The position numbers and the translations under genes are program-made. From Trifolium pratense (lineage: Eukaryota; Streptophyta; Magnoliopsida; Fabales; Fabaceae): a stretch of 64,000 bases of DNA. Numbering within the stretch: position 1 is the stretch's first letter; each line of letters opens with the position of its first letter. Below are positions 55,970 through 64,000 of the stretch, piece after piece. The stretch is taken from contig NC_060060.1 in NCBI RefSeq assembly GCF_020283565.1, positions 48,782,015 through 48,846,014 of the forward strand, written 5' to 3'. The notes beneath the pieces are model-generated. The model had not been told where the DNA came from. It made no database searches and saw only the letters and a list, made by a program, of their open reading frames with translations.

Positions 55970-55975
55970 CAGTTA
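55967..55975 (+). promoter_or_regulatory. Readthrough-type stop codon context TAG CAG TTA
   Basis: TAG followed by CAGTTA fits the CAR-YYA consensus of leaky plant-virus stops. Stop suppression has been reported for the envelope-like protein of soybean SIRE1. The frame (51182 and 55982 are in phase) is open from 55970 to 58396, so suppression would yield a gag-pol-env fusion. Confidence 0.75.
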
Positions 55976-56194
55976 CAGCAGTTGAGGCGTGCAAAAGGAA
56001 ACAGTTTTCTCTCCCATCATTCAATGCACGCTAATTTAGGGAAATCATTACAAACTTCCCTTAAATGTGTCTGTACACGCAATCAATATACTTTCACTCA
56101 AATCCTAATTTTTTATCGTGAACCCTATTCTTCCACTTCCAACTTCAACTTTCATCTATTCAACTTCCTAAACCTCAAAAATCTTCATTCAACC

Positions 56195-58396
56195 ATGTCT
56201 GAATCTTCCCAAACTACAAAGTCCGGTCGTTCTACTCGATCAAAGGCACTAATCATCAAGGATGCTGTACCTGTTACAACTGTTCGTGCTTCCAAATCTA
56301 AAGCCCAAACAAATGTCGCTGAGAAGAAAGGGAAAGGAAAAACTGCTGAAAAGAAAGAAACTTCAAAAGTAAGTGATGATATCTCTCCTTCGACTGTTAA
56401 ATCTAGTAAAGGAACTTCTAAAAGGAATAGAAGGGATTATAAATCTAAGTTTGCTCTGTCTATGTCCGATTTGGTTTTTGAATCGAATGTTAACACATCC
56501 GAGAAAGCAACCGTGGTAGAATCTCAGAACCCTAAATCTGTCTCTGAAGTTGTTGAAACACTTATTTCAATTGCTGGAAACCCTAATCAAGATAATTTGG
56601 GATCTGATGCTGAGAAGAGAGATCTGAATAATTTGGCTGTTGATACTGAGATGGAAGACACTCCTACAGAGGTTGATCCTAATATTTCTGAAAAATCACC
56701 AACAATGGCTGAGATGGTGGCTGAAAAATCAACCCCTGTTGTTACTGAAGAAGTTGTTATGAAGGATGTTGAAACATCCTTGAATGAGAATGAAGAAGTT
56801 GAAACTGCAACTGCTGAGGAAGAACCTGTGAAGGAAACTGTTGCTGAAAAGGATGTTGAGACAACTGCCACAACATCTGAGTCCACAGATGAAGAAACTG
56901 GAACTGCTGATGAGGGTACTTCTGATAATGAAGGGGACACTCAATCTGAAGAAAGTAACCAGTCCATCCCTTCAGATGAGCAAGAGGTTGAAGCTGACAA
57001 GCCTGCAGAAGCTGAGAAAGAAAAAGATGTAGTAGATGTTGATGATTATGTCACCACCAAGACTGTTGTAAAACCAACTGGTGGTATAACAAAAAGGCTG
57101 AGAAGCTGTACAGGGAAGGCTGTGGCCACTGCAAGCAAGACTCCTGCACCAAGAGTGAAAACAAAAGGTGTTGGACCAGTCAAAGGTTGGAGTAAGGTTT
57201 TCTCCCCTCCCAGCAAGAAGAAGGAAACACTGAAGAGGAAGAAGGAGTCATCCAGTGACTCAGATTATGATGCTGCTGAAGATGTTGCTAACATCTCATC
57301 TGCCAACCCTAAGAAAGCTACTGTGAAGAAGGCTCCTCAAGGTATTGAAGAAGCCCCCTGTGATAACATTTCCTTCCATCGTGCTGCCTTTGCACTGAGA
57401 TGGGACTACATTTACCAAAGGAGATTGGCTGTTGAAAGGGAACTGACCAAAGATGCTCTCAAATGTCAAGACATCTTTGACTACATCAAGGAAGCTGGTC
57501 TGATGAAGACAGTCTGTGACTTCAGTCCCTGTTATGAGCTGCTTGTGAAAGAATTTCTGGTGAACATCCCTGAAGAATGTGATAACCCACTGAGCAAGGA
57601 CTACCACAAAGTTTTTGTCAGAGGTAAATGTATCAATTTTTCTCCTATTGTGATTAATAACTACTTAGGAAGACCTATAGAACCTAAGGCTGAATTAGAG
57701 GTTGCTAATGATGTTGTGAGTGCTGAGATAACTGGTGGTAAGGTTAAGGTCTGGCCCACGAAGAAGCTGATACCCACGAGTAAATTGAATGTCAAATATG
57801 CCATCCTCAATAGGATAGGGTCAACAAATTGGGTGCCAACCAAGCATGCAACCAATGTTGCTACAAACCTGGGTAGATTTATATATGCAGTAGGGACCAA
57901 GGTTGACTATGACTATGGGACCTTTATTTTTGATCAAACCATTAAGCATATTAGATCAACAGCTGTGAAGATGCCAATAGCATTTCCATCTTTGCTATGT
58001 GGAATTATCTTGGCCCAGTATCCAGACATTAAGGCTGTGACTGACACTCCCAAGAAAAGGGAATCTGGTTTTACTTTTCATCATAAGCTCTTTGGTAATC
58101 ACAATGTTACTGATCATGTTGGGACATCTGCTGCTGGAGCTGGTGTTATGACCAAAAGGGAAATTATTGCTAGCTTAAAGGTTCAATGTCAGGACATTGA
58201 TAAACAGCAGGCTGAGCTTGAGGAAAGGAAGAATATGTTCTTGAAAATGATTGAAGGATTGGAAGCTGATGAGGTACCTGTGAAAGCTAGTGCAAATGTG
58301 GCTGCTACAGGTGATCAAAACAATGCAGATGAGGATGAAGGTTATGCTACTGCTACAGATGAGGATGAAGCCTCTGACAGTAGTGATGATGAATGA
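56195..58396 (+). CDS. Sirevirus envelope-like protein (733 aa from first MSESS start)
   Basis: Located between pol and the polypurine tract. The ATG at 56195 is a plausible independent start (another in-frame ATG is at 56024), but the frame is continuous with pol through the TAG at 55967. The N-terminal half is a Lys/Ser/Thr- and then Glu-rich disordered region with patchy basic segments. Residues about 390-640 form a globular domain of the plant retrotransposon putative-transposon-protein type (RWDYIYQRRLAVERELTKD, FSPIVINNYLGRP). A short coiled coil (about 655-690) and a very acidic tail (DEDEASDSSDDE) follow. I see no signal peptide or transmembrane helix. The layout parallels the 910-residue ORF at 7908-10640, although the sequences differ. 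Confidence 0.8.
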   Translation: MSESSQTTKSGRSTRSKALIIKDAVPVTTVRASKSKAQTNVAEKKGKGKTAEKKETSKVSDDISPSTVKSSKGTSKRNRRDYKSKFALSMSDLVFESNVNTSEKATVVESQNPKSVSEVVETLISIAGNPNQDNLGSDAEKRDLNNLAVDTEMEDTPTEVDPNISEKSPTMAEMVAEKSTPVVTEEVVMKDVETSLNENEEVETATAEEEPVKETVAEKDVETTATTSESTDEETGTADEGTSDNEGDTQSEESNQSIPSDEQEVEADKPAEAEKEKDVVDVDDYVTTKTVVKPTGGITKRLRSCTGKAVATASKTPAPRVKTKGVGPVKGWSKVFSPPSKKKETLKRKKESSSDSDYDAAEDVANISSANPKKATVKKAPQGIEEAPCDNISFHRAAFALRWDYIYQRRLAVERELTKDALKCQDIFDYIKEAGLMKTVCDFSPCYELLVKEFLVNIPEECDNPLSKDYHKVFVRGKCINFSPIVINNYLGRPIEPKAELEVANDVVSAEITGGKVKVWPTKKLIPTSKLNVKYAILNRIGSTNWVPTKHATNVATNLGRFIYAVGTKVDYDYGTFIFDQTIKHIRSTAVKMPIAFPSLLCGIILAQYPDIKAVTDTPKKRESGFTFHHKLFGNHNVTDHVGTSAAGAGVMTKREIIASLKVQCQDIDKQQAELEERKNMFLKMIEGLEADEVPVKASANVAATGDQNNADEDEGYATATDEDEASDSSDDE

Positions 58397-59018
58397 TTTT
58401 GTAATCTGTTTTAATATTTTACTGAACTTTGTTATTTGTTTTGTGGGTTGTTTGTGCCCTGGTTTTTAGCACCTTCTGAGTGCATGGTCTGTACTTTTAA
58501 TTCTGCACTTTGGATACTTAACTTTCCTGTTTTGGCACATTTTGTGGCTAAAAAGGGGGAGTAGTACTTTGGTTTGTTTTGTTTCTGCTACATGTTGTTG
58601 TGTCTTTTGTTATGACATGTTTTAAGTAGCAGTAAGCAAGTATTCAGGGGGAGTAATTTTTTTTTACCCTGAGATGGTGCACAAGCTGATGAAGTCAGGG
58701 GGAGTTTGCTACTGAATGGATGCTGCCCTGATTGGACGAACAGGTGCTAGACGATGTGCTCCCATATGTCACAACACCTTTGATGACATATGACATATGA
58801 TATATGTTTTGCTCTGATACCACGTTTTATTTTGCTCGAGGCAAATTGATGATAACTCCGCTGCTACTGCCTCTGATGCATATATTTTTCACCTATGTGA
58901 AATTTTGATTAAATGATGCTCTAACATTCCTTCTTTTGTGTGACCATGGTAATTTGAAGGATTGCGCTTTGTTATCTCTCTAGGGTAATGGCCTGAAATT
59001 GTTTTAGCCAAAAATTGC
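58397..59018 (+). other. 3' untranslated region of the Sirevirus
   Basis: Non-coding and T/G-rich, with several AGGGGGAGT motifs (58555, 58646, 58698) resembling extra polypurine tracts, a known habit of Sireviruses. No ORF supported, and no antisense ORF comparable to 7300-7665. Confidence 0.75.
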
Positions 59019-59031
59019 CAAAGGGGGAGAT
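59019..59031 (+). other. Polypurine tract of the plus-strand Sirevirus
   Basis: CAAAGGGGGAGAT directly before the 3' LTR start TGTTGGATA. Confidence 0.92.
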
Positions 59032-60042
59032 TGTTGGATATTTGAATTGGCTTAATTTTGCTAAAACAAATATACTAACAAGATGTTGGAAAACATGTTA
59101 CAACATTCTTTTTTTTTATTCAAGGAAATCTCGCGCATTTATGAGAGCATCTGCTATTTATGGAAATCCACTTAAAGAGCACGCTCAATGGAGATTTGAT
59201 CTGATCAGGAGCTTTAAGGATAAGACAAACTTAATGGAATAGCTGGATGACTTATCCTATCACATAAAGTCCTTTAAACACTTTTGGAAAGTCTTGATAT
59301 ATCCTTAATGAAGATTGAAAAAGTATCAAATCATCCTTTTATGAGCTACAAGGAGCGTCCTATCAGTAATGAAGAAAGAGGAGCGTGCTAGAGCAATATA
59401 TATACGAAGACCAAGCTCAAGACTAAGTATCTCATTGAAAAATATTAGTTCACATATTGAGTCTTTGTTGAGTCTTTTATTGTTTGATTGTAATTCTTGC
59501 TTGTGGATTCTATAACACGAGTTAAGAAGTAAGTTTGTTATTTTAAGGTTACTCCTAAGCTTTGAAGTACGGAGTTTACCGTGTGTGATTCACTTGAAGC
59601 TTTTAAGCAAAAGTGAAGTGTTGTCTTGGCAAGTTGTCGCCACATCATTCTTAACATTGTATAATCAACACAGGTTGTGTTGTGTGAGTGGAAGTGAGAT
59701 GGGATCTCATGTCTAGGAGTTCCTAGGCAGAAGTTGCATGAGTAGTGTCGAGGTTATAAGACGTAAACCAGGGGTTTGCTGGAGGTCTTAGTGTAAGGCG
59801 TAAATCCTAGGGTTTGCTGGAGGTCTTAGTAACTAGAGCTATTAGTGGATTTCCTTCCTGGATTGGTATCCCCCAGAGTAGGCAGTTGGCTGAACTGGGT
59901 TAACAATTACTTGTGTCATTTATTTACTTTCTGTCAGTTTTTATATGTTATATAAGATGTGCCAACAAAAGAAACAACATTAATCATAAAGTAGTTGTTG
60001 GGACATCTTAGGCAACATCATTCTAGTGATACCAGAATTTCA
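59032..60042 (+). repeat. 3' LTR of the plus-strand Sirevirus
   Basis: 1011 bp, two differences from the 5' LTR. It is followed by target duplication GAAGC and PPR sequence. Confidence 0.95.
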
Positions 60043-60047
60043 GAAGC

Positions 60048-60826
60048 AATCAATTTGTTTAATGAAATGGTTTTGGAAAACATCAACCCGAAAATGTATA
60101 CGTTTAATATATTGGTAGATGCTTTTTGTAAGGAAGGAAAAGTGAAAGAAGTTAACAATGTGTTTGCTATGATAATCAGAAAAGGTGTTAAACCTGATGT
60201 TATTACTTATAGCTCGTTAATGGATGGATATTGCTTAGTTAAAGAAATGAACAAGGCCAACCGTACATTCAACACCATGGCACAATGTGGAGTGACTCCA
60301 AATGTTCAGAGCTATAGTATTATGATTAATGGATGTTGTAAGGTTAAAATGGTGGATGAAGCCTTAAATCTCATCGAAGAAATGTGTTGTAGAAACATAA
60401 TTCCTAATGTGGTAACATACAGTTCCCTTATTGATGGTTTGGGCAAATTAGGGAGAATCTCACATGCTTTGAAGCTTGTCGATGAGATGCACGATAGAGG
60501 TCTACCACCTGATATATTTACTTACAATTCAATATTTGATGCTTTATGCAAAAGCCATCATGTTGAAAAGGCAATGGCATTATTAACAAAAGTTAAGGAC
60601 GAGGGTATTCAACCAAATATGAAGACGTATACTATTCTTATTCACGGATTGTGTAACTTAGGAAGAGTAGAGGATGCGAGAAATGTTTTTGAAGATCTTT
60701 TGGTCACAGGCTACATTCTAGACTAGATGTTTATACATATACTGTTATGATCCAAGGGTTTTGCAACAAGGTTATTTGATGAAGCGTTGGCCTTGCTATC
60801 AAAAATGAAAGATAATAGTTGCATTC
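60048..60826 (+). pseudogene. RFL-type PPR pseudogene, right part
   Basis: Continues the stub at 50073-50102 after the retrotransposon. It encodes PPR repeats equivalent to 6-15 of the intact genes (for example NVQSYSIMINGCCKVKMVDE, IFTYNSIFDALCKSHHVEK). The frame is open to a stop at about 60724 (GYILD then TAG), followed by frame-broken remains of repeat 16 (LFDEALALLSKMKDNSCIP) to about 60826, where similarity ends abruptly. The strand is opposite to the two intact PPR genes. It lacks the 3' end, the N-terminus and the start codon. Confidence 0.9.
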
Positions 60827-61477
60827 CAAATGGCACACTGTTGTCTATATCAATTGTCATATCACTGCTATATGGTCTAACATGTATAAACCTTTTGATG
60901 AAAAGTTTTATCAAAACTTTATTACGCGGTTATTGAAGCATATTTTGGTCTGCTGTCAAATTAAGGGTTCTCATATGCTGTTTTAGTTTCTCTGATATTA
61001 TAGGTTCTCTGCTTTAGTTTAATCCATCTCTAATATGTTTATGTTTATGTTCATACAAAAAGATGGCAAATAGAATTATCTGCTTTAATATGCATTTTGT
61101 TAGGAGTCCCACATTGAGTATTTCAAAATGCTCAATGTGGTACTTAGGCCATCAGAATTTTTGTATTCAGCTGAAGAGTCGCAGTTAAACAGCATAGAAA
61201 AGAGATCTTTCTTAGTTAGCTGCACTTGTTAAAAGATTGGACTTAAACATCTACATTATATATCGATCATCGTATACTACTTTTGATACTCAATTCTGAG
61301 TAGTACCGTTGGATTTTTGGTTCTTGTGATTATTACAACTATGCAGGAACTTCCAATGAGAAGAAACACCGAAGTAACTGCAATGTGTCCTAAAATTTGA
61401 GTGGCAGAAACATATTTTCTTAGCTTTTTAGTGCCATTCATAATGTATGCTGTCAGTTTCTCAAGTGAAATACTTGT
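60827..61477. other. Intergenic, no gene seen
   Basis: AT-rich. Short inverted repeat CCCACATTGAGTATTT / AAATGCTCAATGTGG near 61108-61140. No coding region supported. Confidence 0.55.
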
Positions 61478-62321
61478 AAGTGATTAAATGAAGAAACAAG
61501 ATTATCATGATCTTCTTGTTGATTACCATGACATGAATTTTATGCATGAGGGTGCAAAATCAGCATTCATCTCAGAATGACACGGCTGTATATGAAGGAG
61601 AAGGGCCCTAGAATACATGTTCTAGAATAGCATACATCTAATCTTGTACCATAAATACATGTTCCATAAATAATATTCACCAAAAATAAAGATAAATACT
61701 CATCCAAAACTGCAAAATCAGTAATTATGTAGATCCAAGCTTGTACCTGTTGTGTACAATTCAAGTCGTTGGATATTAAATCTTAAGTTTATCATTCAAA
61801 AATAGTTAAGTTTTGTAAGATTAAAATTATTATTACGCAGAAGTACAAGTATTACAAAGAAAAAAGAAATTTAGCGACTCGTGGATCCAACAAATATTGA
61901 GATTCAGATTCAACAAGCATTAAGAACACTTTGTAACAGATGCCAAATTCCAGTCCACATAGATTGGATTTTAAGTTCAGACATTATCTAGATGTAAATT
62001 AAATTGATGCCGATAAACACCAGAATAATTAGTTTATAAAAACTACATACAATGCAAAGATTTTAATTCGCACAGTTAACCAAAATACCATATAACTTTG
62101 GGTCAGTAAACTAATTGCTATAAAGGACATGTGATCAATACAGTTACCATGCAAAAGGTCGAAAACACAAAGCAGGTGGCAAAAAATATTGATAACTTAC
62201 TTGAGAAATCACAAAGTCAAAGTTTCACTTAAACCAGCACTGTCCCAATTCACTTTCTATAGTAGCGAAAAGTTTCTCCGTAATGCCATTATTAATTCCT
62301 GATATAAAACCTACCAAAGTT
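61478..62321. repeat. Third copy of PPR-cluster flank (as 3966-5305)
   Basis: Positions 61478-61522 match the edge of the PPR start fragment (ACTTGTAAGTGATT). The sequence then skips about 480 bases, and 61525-62321 matches 4509-5305 with no indels and one substitution noticed (near 61609). Also equals 16758-17554. Confidence 0.88.
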
Positions 62322-62394
62322 CCTTATAGTACTTTAATTCCTGATATAATGCCATTATTAATTCCTGATGTAAAGAATAAAGAATTTAAATTAC

Positions 62395-62565
62395 ATGGGT
62401 CCATTGGTATCAGTAATTTGACGAGCTTCATCAGGAGAAAGATGATTGGGTGGCGCGTGAGGTGTACGGTCAAGATCAATAAGCGCGTAGCGAACTTGGT
62501 GTTGAAAGGAGTGGTGAACGGGTTGGCGGCGCTGATGATAGATTGTACCTTCGTAGAGTGATATG
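62395..62565 (-). pseudogene. Captured exon of a DUF1365 gene
   Basis: The minus strand is open and encodes SLYEGTIYHQRRQPVHHSFQ followed by VRYALIDLDRTPHAPPNHLS. This matches the start of DUF1365 proteins, often found with or near cyclopropane-fatty-acid synthases. A GTAATT donor begins at 62394. GC content is visibly higher than its surroundings. No other exon of the gene is near, so it is an isolated fragment inside PPR debris. Confidence 0.68.
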
Positions 62566-62796
62566 AATTCAATATGATACCATACATAGTTTATAGGCAA
62601 GTAAAAAGTAATTTTACCTTCCCAGAATCTGGTAAGTTACATTTGAGAACGGTCCTGACTCCAGGTACAATTATAAAATGAATCTTAGCAAAGGGACAGT
62701 GCTGTAAGATCCTACCAAAGGTCATAACCAAAAAATTGAAATATAAAATCAAAATAACAATGTGTAACAAAAGAACCATTTTACCTAGTTTCAATC

Positions 62797-63052
62797 TTAC
62801 AGTAGACCTTTCGCGACAATTTCACGTAGAAGTTTCTCTGCCTTATCATTTTCATCTTTATTAAACAGAGAACAGATAATTATTTCATAAGTTTGCAGCG
62901 TTTAGAAAAGCATCAACCAGTATATTAAAGGTATACATATTCGGGTTGATGTTTTCCAGAACCATTTTGTTAAACAAATCAATTGCTTCTTTCAATTTAC
63001 CGACAATGCAAAAACCACTAATTAAAGTACTATAAGTGAAAACATCAGGAGA
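62797..63052 (-). pseudogene. PPR gene remnant, second copy
   Basis: Same deleted structure as 37405-37660: C-terminal KGLL and stop, then a jump to repeats 6-7. Confidence 0.85.
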
Positions 63053-63996
63053 ATAGGTCCAAAGCCAACACCACTAGACCACCCCAAGTGGGTGGTCATT
63101 TAAGTTTATTAAGTAACAAATAGGTCCTTTAAGTTTTTTAGGTAACAAATAGGTCCTTTTAAGTTTATAATTTATTGCATCGTTACACTTCCAGCCCCCG
63201 TTACAAAAGCGCTGACATAACCGTTAACTTAGTAAGATGGCACTAAAACACTGCTTCTTGTTATTTGGAAGCCAAAACGTAGTGTTCACTACCATCTCGC
63301 TAAGTTACTTCAGTGTTTTGTAACGGAGAATAAATTGAACGGTAACGGTGCAATAAATTAGAAACTTAAAGGACCTATTTGTTACCTACAAAATTTAAAG
63401 GACATATCTGTTACAAACGTAAAACTTAAAGGACCTCTGAATGCATTTGGCCTTCCATAAATAATATATACCAAAATTAAGGATAAATACTCATCCAAAA
63501 CTGAAAAATCAGTAATTATATTGAAAACAGAATCATGCTTGCTTTCTACAAATCATTCAAGTTCTAAACTCTAAGCCTTGTTCCTAGTAACCAAACACTT
63601 TGAAAGTTTTCAATACTTCTCTTTAAGGTTCTAAAATACACATTACACAATAATTTAATGTAGCCACAAGAACAATTTAAGTAATTATCAGCTTGCATCA
63701 CTTAAGCGCCAAGCTTGTACCTGTTGTGTACAATTCAAGTCTTGGCAATTAAATCTTAAGTTTATCATTCTAAAACAGTTAAGTTTTGTAAGATTATAAT
63801 TATTATTATTATGCAGAAGTACAGGTATTACAAAGAAAAAAGAAGGTTAGAGACTCAAATTCAACAAACATTACGAACGTTTTGTAACATATACCGAATT
63901 CCAGTCCAAATAGATTCGATTTTAAGTTCAGACATTATCTAGCTGTAAATTCAATTGCACCGATAAAAACCAGAATAATTAGTTTATAAAAACTAC

Positions 63997-64000
63997 TGTC
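63997..64000 (+). mobile_element. First bases of an LTR insertion at the window edge
   Basis: TGTC directly follows ACTAC (63992-63996), exactly as at 38600-38608, so the second duplicate carries at least the start of the same LTR. Confidence 0.75.

Larger units (their letters stand above)
50103..60042 (+). mobile_element. Intact Sirevirus (Ty1/copia) retrotransposon, very young
   Basis: 9,940 bp with LTRs 50103-51112 (1010 bp) and 59032-60042 (1011 bp), TGTTGGATATTTG to ACCAGAATTTCA. I find one substitution (about 50390/59319) and one single-base indel (about 50877/59807) between them. The target duplication GAAGC is perfect (50098-50102 and 60043-60047). Primer-binding site, one uninterrupted gag-pol ORF, readthrough-type stop, envelope-like frame and polypurine tract are all present. 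It inserted into the GKLKEA block of a PPR pseudogene. By structure it could be an active, autonomous copy. Confidence 0.96.
62728..64000. repeat. Segmental duplicate of 37336-38608
   Basis: Constant offset of 25392, two substitutions noticed over about 1.27 kb. It includes the PPR remnant, the inverted-repeat element and the LTR insertion junction. Confidence 0.9.

Noticed and set aside
55982..56194. Envelope-like protein starting at 55982
   Set aside because: That codon is TTG. The upstream part is better explained as readthrough from pol, or as untranslated if ATG 56195 is used.

Overview
The window is AT-rich plant nuclear DNA, most likely from a legume of the Medicago/Trifolium type. 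The grounds are the P-class pentatricopeptide (PPR) genes of the restorer-of-fertility-like (RFL) group, a cysteine-rich receptor gene with four DUF26 repeats, GT-AG introns, and a dense nest of plant transposons. The species is an inference. Little of the window is ordinary host gene: two full-length RFL-PPR genes (19089-21035 and 40129-41778, both minus), one truncated cysteine-rich receptor-like gene (48528-50042, plus) and several PPR fragments. Nearly everything else is mobile DNA or its debris.

Left part (1-18969): at least one and a half units of a tandem array with a 12.25 kb period. Each unit is a minus-strand Sirevirus-type Ty1/copia element (LTR, polypurine tract, envelope-like ORF, pol, gag truncated just before its zinc knuckle) joined to about 2 kb of PPR-cluster DNA that carries the 5' end of a PPR gene. 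The array ends in a solo LTR flanked on both sides by ATATA. The two copies differ by only a few bases plus one replaced segment.

Middle (19089-34023): the 17-repeat PPR gene, a degenerate 4.6 kb copia element with near-identical LTRs (21191-25829), and an 8.2 kb Mutator-like element (25843-34023) with a 9-bp target duplication. The Mutator-like element carries a FAR1/MULE transposase and a convergent plant-mobile-domain gene, with arrays of ACCGGTA-type repeats just upstream of both. A 4.3 kb CACTA element (29644-33955, duplication ATA) sits inside its right end and holds gene-like exons, one recognisably the RING tail of HEI10.

Right-middle (34024-48365): a truncated LINE, a MULE-type MITE, PPR debris, a solo LTR (38605-39476, duplication ACTAC), the 14-repeat PPR gene, a 2.1 kb non-autonomous LTR element and a 2.8 kb MuDR-like deletion derivative with long terminal inverted repeats.

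Right (48366-64000): the truncated DUF26 gene is fused through a scrambled junction to a PPR pseudogene. That pseudogene is split by a structurally intact and very young plus-strand Sirevirus (50103-60042; duplication GAAGC; LTRs differ by one substitution and one indel). Its pol stop codon is TAG followed by CAGTTA, a readthrough-type context, with an open frame running on into the envelope-like protein. The window ends in PPR-cluster duplicates: 62728-64000 is an almost perfect copy of 37336-38608 and includes the first bases of the same LTR insertion.

Taken together this is an RFL-PPR cluster being reshaped by retrotransposon insertion, tandem duplication and sequence exchange. I saw no tRNA, rRNA or CRISPR.
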